Assembly (NCBI GenBank): GCA_050633625.1
Contig: JBOEGW010000004.1
Span: forward strand, 248,001 to 312,000
Reading direction: 5' to 3'
DNA length: 64,000 nt
Origin: JBOEGW01 sp050633625
GTDB taxonomy: Bacteria; Pseudomonadota; Alphaproteobacteria; Rhodobacterales; Rhodobacteraceae
In this document: positions 41,985 to 50,674 of the stretch, piece by piece
Layout: every line of letters begins with the position of its first letter
Position numbering within the stretch: position 1 is the first letter of the stretch
Notes under the pieces: model-generated
Told to the model about the DNA's origin: nothing
The model's database searches: none
The model's input: only the letters and a program-made list of their open reading frames with translations
Program-made: the position numbers and the translations under genes

Positions 41985-43865
41985 CTATTGGCGCGGAAGG
42001 CCCTTGTGCTTGGTCAGTCGCTTTTGCGCAGCGATACGGAAGGGCGCATTGGGGGCGCCAAAGCCTTCATAACCTGCGGCGCGAGACACGATTTCAAAAA
42101 ACATGCCACCCGCGAAAGGCTTGGAATAGAGCTGATAAAAGCCCCCGTTTTCATCGCGATCAAACAGAATATTGCCCGTTTTGAGCCGCTTGATTTCATC
42201 GTCACTGAGCGCAAAGCGCACGGCCAAATCGTCGTAGTAGTTCGCGGGCATTTCCAACGGTTCAAACCCGGATTTTGCCAGCGAGTCCGCTGTTTCAAAG
42301 ATGTTGTCGCAGGCGAAAGCGACATGTTGAACGGGGGCGCCAAAACTATCAGCGAGAAAGCTCCCAGCCAAGGTACGGTGGGTTTCCGCCCCATTCAGAG
42401 TGATCCGAAACGCGCCATCTTGCGCCGAAATGGCAGAGCTGCGCACCAATCCATCCGGGTCGATCACATCCACCATTGGCGCTTTGTGCATGGTGAACAA
42501 TGTTGTGTAAAACAGGGACCAACTCAGCATTTCGTCATAGCTCATGGTTTGTGCGATATGGTCAACGGTGGTCAAGCCAGCCCCTTTGGGCGCGGGTCCG
42601 CTCGCGCCAAACTCGGCCTCCCAGACATTCGCGTGCCCTTTGTCTAAAACGTGCAAGATGCTGCCGCCCAAACCCTTGATTGCCGGGATATCCACCTGGC
42701 CGGGCACAAGCGCTTGGGAAAACGGCTGTGCCCCTAATTGCTCCGCGCGGTGGGTCGTGGATTTGGCGTCCTCAACCTTTAACCCGATGTCGCAAATCGA
42801 GGTGCCTCGGACATTGAAAAGCGTGCCCGCGAAGTCCTCAGATTCTTCGTTCAGCACAATCCGCACGGCGCCTTGTTGCCAAAGCGTAACCGCCTTGGAC
42901 AGGTGCTTTCCGACCTGCTCAAACCCAAGTGTGGCGAGCAGGGTGCGCAGCGCGTCAGCTTCAGGGCCGCGTGTCGCAAACTCAATGAATTCAACACCCT
43001 GTACCTGGCTTCGAGGGGGCATTTGCGGCAGGTCCAGCGCGATTTCCGGTTCAACACGGCGCACATCGTCCATCAAGGCGATCAGGGAACGATGCCCGTC
43101 TTTGGCAATCGTCGAGGGCGAGCCACCGCGAAACTGGTCGTTAAAAATCTCAAGGCTGATCGGCCCATCATATCCGGTTGCCATGACAGCTTGCATAAAT
43201 GCAGTCACCGGCAAATCGCCCTCGCCGGGCATATTGCGAAAGTGCCGTGACCAATAGAGCAAATCCATGTCGATCAAGGGCGCATCTGCGAGCTGCACAA
43301 AGAAAATTTTGTCGCCGGGAATGCGCCGGATCGTGTCGGGGCCAATTTTGCGGCTGAGGGTGTGAAAGCTATCAAGGATCAAACCAATATTCGGATGATC
43401 CGCGCGACGCACAACTTCCCACGCATCGCGGTGGTCGTTGACGTGACTGCCCCAGGCCAGCGCCTCATAGCCAACGCGAATGCCGCGTTTGGCGGCGCGC
43501 TCCCCAAGTTCGGCAAAATCCGCCGCCGCGCGATCAATGCCTCCAAGCGCTTTGGGATGACACGACGAGCAAAACAGGACGAGGTCCGTACCAAGTTCCC
43601 CCATGATATCAAACTTGTGTTCGGCCCGATCAAACGCCTGTTGCCGGGCCTCGCCGGGCAGGCCCTCAAAATCGCGAAACGGTTGAAACAAAGGGATTTC
43701 AAGCCCGTGGTCACGGATCATTCTGCCAACTTCTCGCGGACCATCCGCAGAGGCGATGAAATCCTGCTCAAAGATCTCGATCCCGTCGAACCCAGCTTGG
43801 GAGATCGCGACGAGTTTTTCGCGCAGGTTGCCGGAAATGGAGACGGTGGCGATGGCGGTTTTCAT
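41985..43865 (-). CDS. quiC: 3-Dehydroshikimate dehydratase, QuiC1-type two-domain protein
   Basis: A 626-residue fusion. Residues ~1-280 are a sugar-phosphate isomerase/epimerase-like TIM barrel (AISQAGFDGIEIFEQDF, GYEALAWGSHVNDHRDAW, LGLILDSFHTLSRK-like, ISLEIFNDQFRGG) carrying the metal-binding Glu/Asp/His/Glu set. Residues ~290-626 resemble 4-hydroxyphenylpyruvate dioxygenase (VDHIAQTMSYDEMLSWSLFY, QHVAFACDNIFETADSL, GGMFFEIVSR). This architecture is known for QuiC1 of pseudomonads, which turns 3-dehydroshikimate into protocatechuate in quinate/shikimate use. I start at ATG 43865; weak ribosome site. No protocatechuate genes are nearby. Confidence 0.85.
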   Translation of the reverse strand: MKTAIATVSISGNLREKLVAISQAGFDGIEIFEQDFIASADGPREVGRMIRDHGLEIPLFQPFRDFEGLPGEARQQAFDRAEHKFDIMGELGTDLVLFCSSCHPKALGGIDRAAADFAELGERAAKRGIRVGYEALAWGSHVNDHRDAWEVVRRADHPNIGLILDSFHTLSRKIGPDTIRRIPGDKIFFVQLADAPLIDMDLLYWSRHFRNMPGEGDLPVTAFMQAVMATGYDGPISLEIFNDQFRGGSPSTIAKDGHRSLIALMDDVRRVEPEIALDLPQMPPRSQVQGVEFIEFATRGPEADALRTLLATLGFEQVGKHLSKAVTLWQQGAVRIVLNEESEDFAGTLFNVRGTSICDIGLKVEDAKSTTHRAEQLGAQPFSQALVPGQVDIPAIKGLGGSILHVLDKGHANVWEAEFGASGPAPKGAGLTTVDHIAQTMSYDEMLSWSLFYTTLFTMHKAPMVDVIDPDGLVRSSAISAQDGAFRITLNGAETHRTLAGSFLADSFGAPVQHVAFACDNIFETADSLAKSGFEPLEMPANYYDDLAVRFALSDDEIKRLKTGNILFDRDENGGFYQLYSKPFAGGMFFEIVSRAAGYEGFGAPNAPFRIAAQKRLTKHKGLPRQ

Positions 43866-44012
43866 GACGAGGCTCGCAAAATGGGGGGCGGGGAGGTACA
43901 GGTTTTGGTCGCAAACCACGACCGTAACGTCAAATGCGAATACTGCAACATGGATAACATGAAGTTAACATGAGCACATCTTTCGCACGGCAGGCCCGAA
44001 AACCGCGCGCCC

Positions 44013-44042
44013 AAAAACGAGGGCGCCCCGATTGGGACGCCC
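44013..44042 (-). terminator. Intrinsic terminator of fabBI
   Basis: On the minus strand GGGCGTCCC-AATC-GGGGCGCCC is followed by TCGTTTTT. It is 27 bases after the fabI stop. Confidence 0.8.
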
Positions 44043-44068
44043 GCTTGAAAGTACAAAGGACAGTTTGG

Positions 44069-44857
44069 TTACAGGTTGTCCGGTTGTGGCATGCCAAGAA
44101 CGTGATAGCCCGCGTCAACTGTGATGATTTCGCCGGTCGTGCAATTGCCATAATCCGAGCACAGGTAAACCGCTGTGCCGCCAATGCTTTCGAGCGTCGC
44201 GTTCTTTTGCATCGGCGCATTGGCTTCGGTGTGGCGGAAGGTTTTGCGCGCCCCGCCGATGGCCGCGCCAGCAAGGGTTTTCATCGGGCCGGGGCTGATC
44301 GCATTGACGCGGATGCCTTGCGGGCCAAGGTCGTTTGCCATGTAGCGCACAGAGGCCTCAAGGGCTGCTTTTGCAACACCCATAACGTTGTAATACGGCG
44401 TGACCCGGTTCGAGCCGCCATAGGTGAGCGTCACAATCGAGCCGCCCTGCGTCATTTTAGGCTCAGCCCGGCGCGCCACTTCGATGAGAGAGTAACAGGA
44501 GATATCGAGCGAGTTCTTGAAGTTCGCCCGGCTCGTGTTGAGGAAGCGCCCGGTCAGCTCGTTCTTGTCTGAATAGGCGATCGCGTGGATCACGAAGTCA
44601 ATACTGTCCCAATGCGACCAGAGATCAGCGAAGCCAGCATCCAGCGCGGCGTCATCGGTGACATCCATGTCCACCAAGATGTCGCAACCAATGCTTTCAG
44701 CCAGTGGCCGCACCCTCTTGCCGAAGGCTTCTCCTTGGTAGGAAAACGCAAGTTCAGCGCCTTCATGCGCCAGCGCCTTCGCAATGCCCCACGCAATCGA
44801 GCGATCATTCGCGACGCCCATCACAAGCCCGCGCTTCCCTTTCATAAGGTCACCCAT
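44069..44857 (-). CDS. fabI: Enoyl-[acyl-carrier-protein] reductase (NADH)
   Basis: A 262-residue FabI that performs the last reduction of fatty-acid elongation. It shows GLVMGVANDRSIAWGIAKAL, SYQGEAFGKRVRPLAES, and the divergent-SDR catalytic Tyr-x6-Lys in YYNVMGVAKAALEASVRYMA near residue 155. This is the triclosan-sensitive enzyme family. It follows fabB by 9 bp in one transcript. Confidence 0.95.
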   Translation of the reverse strand: MGDLMKGKRGLVMGVANDRSIAWGIAKALAHEGAELAFSYQGEAFGKRVRPLAESIGCDILVDMDVTDDAALDAGFADLWSHWDSIDFVIHAIAYSDKNELTGRFLNTSRANFKNSLDISCYSLIEVARRAEPKMTQGGSIVTLTYGGSNRVTPYYNVMGVAKAALEASVRYMANDLGPQGIRVNAISPGPMKTLAGAAIGGARKTFRHTEANAPMQKNATLESIGGTAVYLCSDYGNCTTGEIITVDAGYHVLGMPQPDNL

Positions 44858-44866
44858 AGTCGCCCC

Positions 44867-46096
44867 TTACCCTTTGTATTTGCTTAAAATCATCGACCCG
44901 TTGGTGCCACCAAAGCCAAACGAGTTCGTCATAACGCTGTCCAGCCCAGCATTGTTGACAAGCGTTGTCGCGATTTCCTCAGGCTTGAGCGCCGGGTCCA
45001 GATTTTCCACGTTGATGGATGGCGTGATGAAATCATCCTGCAACATCAGCAAGCAATAAATCGCTTCCTGTGCGCCGGTTGCGCCTTGGCTGTGGCCCGT
45101 CATCGACTTGGTTGAGCTGATCGGTGGGGTCGTGCCCGCGCCAAAGACGCGGCGAACGGCTTCCACTTCTCCAACATCGCCTACCGGCGTTGAGGTGCCA
45201 TGCGCGTTGATATAGGACACTTTGCGATCTTCGGGCAAAGTGGACAGGGCGATGCGCATCGCCCGTTCGCCGCCTTCGCCCGAGGGCGCAACCATGTCCG
45301 CGCCGTCCGATGTTGCGCCAAATCCGGTGACTTCCGCATAGATTTTTGCGCCGCGCGCAAGGGCATGCTCCAACTCTTCGAGCACCACAATGCCGCCGCC
45401 GCCGCCGATCACAAACCCGTCCCGGTCCGCGTCAAACGCCCGCGAGGCCCGCTCTGGGGTGTCGTTGTACTTGGAGGACATGGCGCCCATGGCATCAAAC
45501 AGGCAAGACAGCGTCCAGTCCAACTCTTCACCACCGCCCGCAAACATCACGTCCTGTTTGCCCATCATGATCTGTTCAGAGGCGGCGCCGATACAGTGCA
45601 GGGATGTGGAGCAAGCCGAGGTGATCGAATAGTTGATCCCCTTGATTTCAAACGCCGTTGCGAGGTTGGCGGAGATTGTCGACCCCATGCATTTGGGCAC
45701 GGCAAATGGCCCAACGCGTTTGGTGCTGTTGGTTTTGAGAACCGATTGATGCGCTGTGAACATGGCCGAGGTGGACGGCCCGCCTGAGCCAGCGATCAGC
45801 CCGGTGCGAAAATTGACCACATCGTCTTGAGCCAGCCCGGCATCTTCAATGGCTTGTTTCATCGAGATGTAAGCATAGGCCGCGCCCGGCCCCATAAACC
45901 GCAAAGCGCGCTTGTCGACATGTTCCTTGATGTCAATGTCCGGCATACCGGCGATTTGGCTGCGAAAGCCATGTTCGACCATATCCGCGTTGGCGGTGAT
46001 CCCGGATTTGCCAGCCTTGAGGGCGGCAGTGACTTCTTCAGCGGTGTTCCCAATGGCGGACACAATGCCGAGGCCCGTAACGACGACGCGGCGCAT
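44867..46096 (-). CDS. fabB: 3-Oxoacyl-ACP synthase I
   Basis: A 409-residue condensing enzyme. The nucleophile is in SITSACSTSLHCIGAASEQI near residue 163, with histidines in NAHGTSTPVGDVGEVEAVR near 298 and TKSMTGHSQGATGAQEAIYC near 333 (Cys-His-His triad). FabB elongates cis-3-decenoyl-ACP in the anaerobic unsaturated fatty acid pathway, working after FabA. In this window fabA is 1.8 kb away, separated by other genes, whereas fabI follows directly. Ribosome site AAGGAGAG. Confidence 0.93.
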   Translation of the reverse strand: MRRVVVTGLGIVSAIGNTAEEVTAALKAGKSGITANADMVEHGFRSQIAGMPDIDIKEHVDKRALRFMGPGAAYAYISMKQAIEDAGLAQDDVVNFRTGLIAGSGGPSTSAMFTAHQSVLKTNSTKRVGPFAVPKCMGSTISANLATAFEIKGINYSITSACSTSLHCIGAASEQIMMGKQDVMFAGGGEELDWTLSCLFDAMGAMSSKYNDTPERASRAFDADRDGFVIGGGGGIVVLEELEHALARGAKIYAEVTGFGATSDGADMVAPSGEGGERAMRIALSTLPEDRKVSYINAHGTSTPVGDVGEVEAVRRVFGAGTTPPISSTKSMTGHSQGATGAQEAIYCLLMLQDDFITPSINVENLDPALKPEEIATTLVNNAGLDSVMTNSFGFGGTNGSMILSKYKG

Positions 46097-46123
46097 GGCG
46101 CTCTCCTTTTATTGCTTGAGGTC

Positions 46124-46153
46124 TATCTAGGGCATCCGGGCAGGGCGGGGCAA
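46124..46153 (-). promoter_or_regulatory. Candidate sigma-70 promoter of fabBI
   Basis: On the minus strand TTGCCC (46153-46148) and TAGATA (46129-46124) are 18 bp apart, 28 bp before the fabB ATG. This fits transcription of fabBI independent of fabA. Confidence 0.45.
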
Positions 46154-46188
46154 GGGGGAGGGTTGCAGAGAGGGTTTTGATCGAAGGT

Positions 46189-46606
46189 CTATTCATCTCG
46201 CATTCTTTGGCGAAGGCGCTTTACATAGGCCCCGTCCACCAGCTCGTCGCTCCCGAGGTCAAGGATGCAATTTGCCAAACTGACCCAACTCTCGTCTCTT
46301 AACCGAAATTCTTTATCTAGGTCGTATGAAACAGGGCCTGTTTGCCCGTGAAGGTGCTTGAATAGAGCCCGAAAAGAAATCGGCCTTGGAGTGCCTCTAA
46401 TTTCTTATGGTCGCCTTAGAAACTGGATCGCCCTCATCTACTCCTGCGTCCGCAAAACGGTCCGACAATTCGTCGAGAATTTCGGTCCATGAAGGCCAAT
46501 ACTTTCCATCAAAACGATTGATGAGAACAGATAAGTCTTTCTCGACCCATGCATCGAAAAGGGAGTTCTGGCTCGTTTCTATAGCTTCGTTTTGATGATC
46601 AACCAT
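46189..46606 (-). pseudogene. Probable frameshifted gene of unknown function
   Basis: The first part is a 69-codon frame from ATG 46606 (MVDHQNEAIETSQNSLFDAW; ribosome site AAGGA) to TAG at 46397, with a globular-looking stretch WPSWTEILDELSDRFADAG. If one base is skipped near 46400, the frame continues for another 70 codons (IRGTPRPISFRALFKHLHGQ to VKRLRQRMRDE) and stops at 46189, giving a protein of about 140 residues. Codon use (AGA, TTA, CTA) and lower G+C differ from the neighbours and point to foreign origin. I do not recognise the family. Alternatively, the 69-residue protein is complete as it stands. Confidence 0.5.
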
Positions 46607-46707
46607 CTGTGTTTCCTTTCGTGTAGGAGTGACTTGTAGGCTGTCCGTTTTGTCGATGCTGTACCTGAGAGAAATAAGTTCGCGCGGCATTCAGGTCCGC
46701 AACACTC

Positions 46708-46730
46708 AAGGGGCCTCAAGGCCCCTTTCC
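46708..46730. terminator. Bidirectional intrinsic terminator
   Basis: AAGGGGCCT-CA-AGGCCCCTT is a perfect 9-bp stem. It lies about 108 bp after the amidohydrolase stop on the minus strand, between that gene and the frameshifted gene. Confidence 0.6.
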
Positions 46731-46837
46731 TCATCGCGCCGCCCGGCGCTGAGGCCCCCGTGCGCGTCATTTTTGCGCCTTCTGGCCGCTTGGTCACTGT
46801 GCAGCCACGGTACAGCTACGGTGCAGCCACCTCGTCC

Positions 46838-47665
46838 CTATCCCCAGAAGACCCTCTCTGCCGTCTCGAAAAACACCTTCGCCCGGTCGTCCTCATCGGG
46901 CAGATAGCGGGCGAGAAGCGGTAGGAGGGGGCCATAGTCCACCCGTTCGGGCACTCGCAAAAACGGCCAATCCGACCCCCAGACGCACCGATCCGGCGAA
47001 TAGGCGGAAATCAAGTCCATCATGAACGGATCAGCGGCTTCAAACGGCCAGGGGAAAGGCGCGAATTTGTGTTGGCCAGAGAGCTTCATCACGGTTTCAC
47101 CGTCGCGATCCGCCAGTTTCAGGAGCGCACGGAATGCGTCACCGCGCGTGCCTTTGTTAAGGTCCGGGCGGCCTGAGTGGTCGATCACCACCCGCACAGG
47201 GGCGTTTCCAATCACCTCAAGCGCCTCGAACACCCCATCCCCCTCAAATTGAATATCCATGATCATATCAAGATCGGCCAGCATCTCTGTGACAGGGGCG
47301 AATGCTTTGTAATGGCCCGGTTCGTGCATCGCGAGGATATAAGCGACCCCAACGACACCCTGCGCCTTGAGCGCCTTGAGGTCGTCAAAGGTGACATCCG
47401 CACCCACAACCGCAATCCCGCGCCAGATGCCGGCGGATTGCTTGATGGCGTCCAGCATGGCGGAATTGTCCGGGCCATACCCAGAAGAGGGCTGCACGAG
47501 CAGAGCTTTCTTCACCCCGTTTGCGTCAAACACTGCATTCATCTGGGCGAGGGTGCCAATCTCCGCGCCTTCGGGACGATAAGGCGTGTCGGCGCGATAG
47601 GGAAACCGCGCAGGATCCAGCAGGTGCAAGTGGCAGTCGATCTTGGGTTCGGTGATGAGTGTCAT
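46838..47665 (-). CDS. Amidohydrolase-family TIM-barrel hydrolase
   Basis: A 275-residue metal-dependent hydrolase of the amidohydrolase-2 (COG3618) group that includes 2-pyrone-4,6-dicarboxylate lactonase. Metal and substrate motifs are IDCHLHLLDPARFPYRAD near residue 9, VVIDHSGRPDLNKG near 170 and CVWGSDWPFLRVPE near 225. It probably opens a lactone or hydrolyses a related ester; substrate unknown. It lies between fabA and fabB on the same strand, where no fatty-acid function is expected. The ATG at 47665 follows a TTGCCT box by only ~30 bp, so the transcript may be nearly leaderless. Confidence 0.82.
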   Translation of the reverse strand: MTLITEPKIDCHLHLLDPARFPYRADTPYRPEGAEIGTLAQMNAVFDANGVKKALLVQPSSGYGPDNSAMLDAIKQSAGIWRGIAVVGADVTFDDLKALKAQGVVGVAYILAMHEPGHYKAFAPVTEMLADLDMIMDIQFEGDGVFEALEVIGNAPVRVVIDHSGRPDLNKGTRGDAFRALLKLADRDGETVMKLSGQHKFAPFPWPFEAADPFMMDLISAYSPDRCVWGSDWPFLRVPERVDYGPLLPLLARYLPDEDDRAKVFFETAERVFWG

Positions 47666-47857
47666 GGGGCCTGTTTACGGATTTCGGGCGGGGCGAGGCA
47701 AGGGGGAGCGGGCTGTGGGGAAGAGGCTGCGAGACTTTTCTCTTCGGCTTCCTTTTTTCGAGCTGGTCGCCTTTTTCCCACCGTGCTCAATTTACGTGAC
47801 CCCAGAAATAAGCTGTCGCGGTTCTCGAAGAAAACTTAGGCAAATGATGGCACATAC

Positions 47858-47882
47858 AAAAAAAGGGGCCGCGAGGCCCCCT
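47858..47882 (-). terminator. Intrinsic terminator of fabA
   Basis: On the minus strand GGGGGCCT-CGC-GGCCCC is followed by seven T. It ends fabA as a single-gene transcript. The 190 bp between it and the amidohydrolase start show no gene. Confidence 0.85.
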
Positions 47883-47906
47883 TCGTGTTTGGCAACGGCG
47901 CGGCGC

Positions 47907-48416
47907 TTATTCTGCCGAGAGCGCCACTTTCATGTCTTTCACCTGATAGATCACCTCGCCGTCCGCTTCCACGACCCCATCCGCAACACCCATCGTCAGG
48001 CGCCGGGTTTGGATTGCCTTGGTGAAGTCGATCTTATAGGTCAGCATCTTGCGATCCGGGCGCACCATGCCCGTCAGCTTCACCTCACCAACCCCAAGCG
48101 CATAGCCGCGCCCTTGCCAGCCGCGCCAGCCGAGGTTGAAGCCAGTGAGTTGCCACAATCCATCAAGGCCAAGACAGCCCGGCATGATTGGGTTTCCGGG
48201 GAAGTGACACTCAAAAAACCAAAGGTCCGGCGTGATGTCGAATTCGGCCAGGATGTGCCCCTTGCCATGCGCCCCGCCATCCGCGGAGACTTCGGTGATC
48301 CGGTCCATCATCAACATCGGCGGAGCAGGAAGTTGGGCGTTGCCGGGGCCAAAAAGCTCGCCCGCTGCGCATTTTAAAAGGTCTTCCTTGCTGAAACTCG
48401 TCGGAAAATCCGCCAT
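47907..48416 (-). CDS. fabA: 3-Hydroxydecanoyl-ACP dehydratase/isomerase
   Basis: A 169-residue hot-dog enzyme that dehydrates 3-hydroxydecanoyl-ACP and isomerises the product to cis-3-decenoyl-ACP, the branch point to unsaturated fatty acids. The active-site helix is in FFECHFPGNPIMPGCLGLDG followed by LWQLTGF (His near 72, Asp near 86). Divergent from irr. Its usual partner fabB is displaced downstream. Confidence 0.95.
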   Translation of the reverse strand: MADFPTSFSKEDLLKCAAGELFGPGNAQLPAPPMLMMDRITEVSADGGAHGKGHILAEFDITPDLWFFECHFPGNPIMPGCLGLDGLWQLTGFNLGWRGWQGRGYALGVGEVKLTGMVRPDRKMLTYKIDFTKAIQTRRLTMGVADGVVEADGEVIYQVKDMKVALSAE

Positions 48417-48570
48417 GTTGATTGCTCGCCTTGTTTTATGGATGGTTAATCCCGTCTATCACCCGGCGAAATGGGCTGGCAAGGGGAGGCGGCGCGTCAA
48501 ACCCGCGGAAATCTTGTCAAAGGCTTGGGTTTCCCCCTATATTGAACGTCAGAACGAGAATGGACGCCTC

Positions 48571-49017
48571 ATGACGCGCACGACTGATCACGCCTTGGAT
48601 GGTAAAAATGCGGCAGATATTGGCGCGCGTTGGCTCGAAGGGGCAGGGCTGCGCCCAACCCGACAACGCGTGACCTTGGCCGCCCTGCTTGTGGGCGATG
48701 GTCAGCATCGGCATGTCACCGCCGAAAGCCTCTATGACGCCGTGTGCGACAGCGAAGACCGCGTGTCACTGGCCACTGTTTACAATACGCTTGGCGCGTT
48801 TTGTGACGTTGGGTTGCTGCGTGAAATCACAGTGAACGGCACCAAGAGCTATTTCGACACCAACACGACAAACCATCCGCATTTCTTCTGGGAAGACGAT
48901 GGCACCTTGATGGATGCGCCAAGTGATGAGCTTGAAATCGCGCGCCTTCCACAAGCGCCCGAAGGCGCGGAAGTGGCCAAGGTGGATGTGGTGATCCGGC
49001 TGCGCCGCAAAGGCTAG
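48571..49017 (+). CDS. irr: Iron response regulator Irr (Fur family)
   Basis: A 148-residue Fur-superfamily regulator. The winged-helix part is GLRPTRQRVTLAALLVGDGQ followed by VSLATVYNTLGAFCDVGLLR, and the metal/heme site is NTTNHPHFFWEDDGTLMDAP. Irr represses or activates iron-related genes in response to heme status in Rhodobacterales and Rhizobiales. The N-terminal GCPWHD heme motif of Bradyrhizobium is absent, as in other Rhodobacter-type Irr proteins. I use ATG 48571; the frame is open upstream without a good ribosome site. Divergent from fabA with a 154-bp shared region. Confidence 0.9.
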   Translation: MTRTTDHALDGKNAADIGARWLEGAGLRPTRQRVTLAALLVGDGQHRHVTAESLYDAVCDSEDRVSLATVYNTLGAFCDVGLLREITVNGTKSYFDTNTTNHPHFFWEDDGTLMDAPSDELEIARLPQAPEGAEVAKVDVVIRLRRKG

Positions 49018-49120
49018 TTCACTTGAAGCTAACGCACAGCGCCGCACGTCGGGTCTGGCTTTGGGCGCGTCAAAAGGACATGGCGCAGGGGCGGGGCAAT
49101 GCTTCCGGCTTTCTGTGGCT

Positions 49121-49181
49121 TTCCTTGTTTTCAAAATACCTCGGGGGAGGTTCAAATTTTTGAACCGGGGGCAGCGCCCCC
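49121..49181 (-). repeat. Intergenic palindromic repeat, copy B
   Basis: In minus orientation GGGGGC-GCT-GCCCCC is followed by CCGAGGTATTTTGAAAACAAGG, a variant of the copies at 54447 and 63505. A second small palindrome (GTTCAAA/TTTGAAC) is inserted between hairpin and tail. Confidence 0.6.
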
Positions 49182-49195
49182 TTCTTGAGCACCAC

Positions 49196-49229
49196 AAAAA
49201 AAGCCGCACCCTCGTGGCGCGGCTTTTTG
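49196..49229. terminator. Bidirectional intrinsic terminator
   Basis: AAAAAAGCCGC and GCGGCTTTTTG flank an 11-base loop. It serves irr on the plus strand and the FKBP gene on the minus strand. Confidence 0.8.
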
Positions 49230-49248
49230 TTTCTTTTTGAGCGGCGCT

Positions 49249-49677
49249 TTACCCGATCGAAACCAGCTCAATCGCGAAGTTCAGATCCTTGCCAGCGAGC
49301 CGGTGGTTCGCGTCCAGCGTCACTTGCTCCTCGCTCACATTGGTGACGGTCACAGGCATCGCTTGGCCATCGGGGTTGCGCATTTCCAACTGCACACCAA
49401 CCTCAAGCGGAATTTCGGCCGGGATTTCGGCGCGCGGCACCTCAATGACGCCGCGCGGATCATGCTCGCCGTACGCTTCCGCCGGCACAATCGGCACGTC
49501 TTTCTTGTCACCAACCACCATGCCGGGGATCGCTTTGTCCAGACCCGGGATGATCTGGCCAGACCCAACAGTAAACTGCAGCGGATCGCGGCCTTCTGAG
49601 CTGTCGAAAACGGTGCCATCGTTCAGGGTGCCAGTGTAGTGAATTTGGACGGTATCGCCCGCTTTGACTTCGGTCAT
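49249..49677 (-). CDS. FKBP-type peptidyl-prolyl isomerase, SlyD-like
   Basis: A 142-residue isomerase. The FKBP core is split by an insert-in-flap domain: VQIHYTGTLNDGTVFDSSEG and IIPGLDKAIPGMVVGDKKDV form the FKBP half, and YGEHDPRGVIEVPRAEIP to LAGKDLNFAIELVSI the flap and return strand. This is the SlyD/SlpA organisation, without the histidine-rich nickel tail of SlyD. Acts as a cytoplasmic chaperone/isomerase. The ATG at 49677 is chosen over an upstream in-frame start that adds 25 atypical residues. Confidence 0.9.
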   Translation of the reverse strand: MTEVKAGDTVQIHYTGTLNDGTVFDSSEGRDPLQFTVGSGQIIPGLDKAIPGMVVGDKKDVPIVPAEAYGEHDPRGVIEVPRAEIPAEIPLEVGVQLEMRNPDGQAMPVTVTNVSEEQVTLDANHRLAGKDLNFAIELVSIG

Positions 49678-49804
49678 GTGAAATTTCCGTTGTTGGGGTG
49701 TGAGTTGGGCAAGGCCGAGGATGCGGGTGCTTGCGGGGCTTGGCCCTAACATAGGCGCCGAAGTCGCGTTGTAAAGGTTTGGGCCTTTGGTCAGGTGTTG
49801 CGCG

Positions 49805-50674
49805 TCAAAACCACTGCCCCGGTTCCATCAACCCAAGGTCCAAGAGCTGTTGCGAGGTCCACTCAAAGGGTACCGAGTTGTGCCATTTGAACGTCGAAAT
49901 GTCATAGGTCGATCCGGCGTTCAGTTTCAGTGCTTTGGCTGTGCGAAAACTGACGATGGCCGCTGTGAGGTTGTTGTGCCACGGGCAAGCGTAGGTGTTG
50001 TACTCCTCATCCGAAAATGTGTGATCGCCCTTGAGCGAGAGGCCTTCCGCCGATTTGAAAAGCGCGATCCTGTCAATCTTGCGTTTTTCTTGCGGGACAT
50101 GTTCCTCAAACCGCCAACGCAGCCCGCCAAAAAAATTGAGCTGACGTTCTTTGGGGTGGTTGTGGTTGTCCGGGTCTGGACGGCCAAGGGCGTAATAGCC
50201 AGATTTATCAAGCCAAGCATGATCGAGTGATACAGCATCGGGGTAGCGGGAGAGATCATCGGCATAAAGATCAATCACATAAGCCAACATCGCATCACGA
50301 CGTTCCTCTGTGTGAAAGGCCAAAAGCTCTGTCACATTGCGGGTCTCGCAAAACGGGAAAAACAGGTATTCTGCGTTGTAACAATAATACATCCAGACGC
50401 CCGGCGCGGCGTTTGAAACGGCTGTGACGGCCTCCTCGACAGCGCACGGGCGCGCCAAGTCGTAGTCAACTCTGTGGATTTCATCTTCCAGCGACATCGG
50501 CAATTCAAGCTCTGTTGGCGCGAAAACCACAGTGGTCTTGAACCCGGTCAACTGGTGGTATCGGATCGTGCTTTCGACCTCGACCAAATCTTCGACCATG
50601 ATCATTGCCACTGGCCCACGTTTGAGCGCGCTGGCGGATTTTTCCAAGAACGATGTGAGCGACGGATACCGCAT
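49805..50674 (-). CDS. Conserved-looking hypothetical protein, possible glycosyltransferase-like
   Basis: A 289-residue soluble protein. The N-terminal part (PVAMIMVEDLVEVESTIRYH, then FKTTVVFAPTELELP) has the beta-alpha-beta rhythm and the E-x7-yh pattern of family 2-like glycosyltransferases of the Glyco_tranf_2_4 sort. The middle holds aromatic-rich WMYYCYNAEYLFFPFCETRN and HNHPKERQLNFFGGLRWRFE. I cannot point to a DxD motif, so activity is uncertain. It is divergent from miaB by about 130 bp. Confidence 0.55.
   Translation of the reverse strand: MRYPSLTSFLEKSASALKRGPVAMIMVEDLVEVESTIRYHQLTGFKTTVVFAPTELELPMSLEDEIHRVDYDLARPCAVEEAVTAVSNAAPGVWMYYCYNAEYLFFPFCETRNVTELLAFHTEERRDAMLAYVIDLYADDLSRYPDAVSLDHAWLDKSGYYALGRPDPDNHNHPKERQLNFFGGLRWRFEEHVPQEKRKIDRIALFKSAEGLSLKGDHTFSDEEYNTYACPWHNNLTAAIVSFRTAKALKLNAGSTYDISTFKWHNSVPFEWTSQQLLDLGLMEPGQWF

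Noticed and set aside
46130..47715. Similar GGGCGGGGCAAGGGGGAG stretches at about 46145-46162 and 47688-47710 as a repeat flanking the fabB-fabA insertion.
   Set aside because: Short, G-rich and both explained as TTGCC-type -35 regions of minus-strand promoters; not convincing as target-site duplications.
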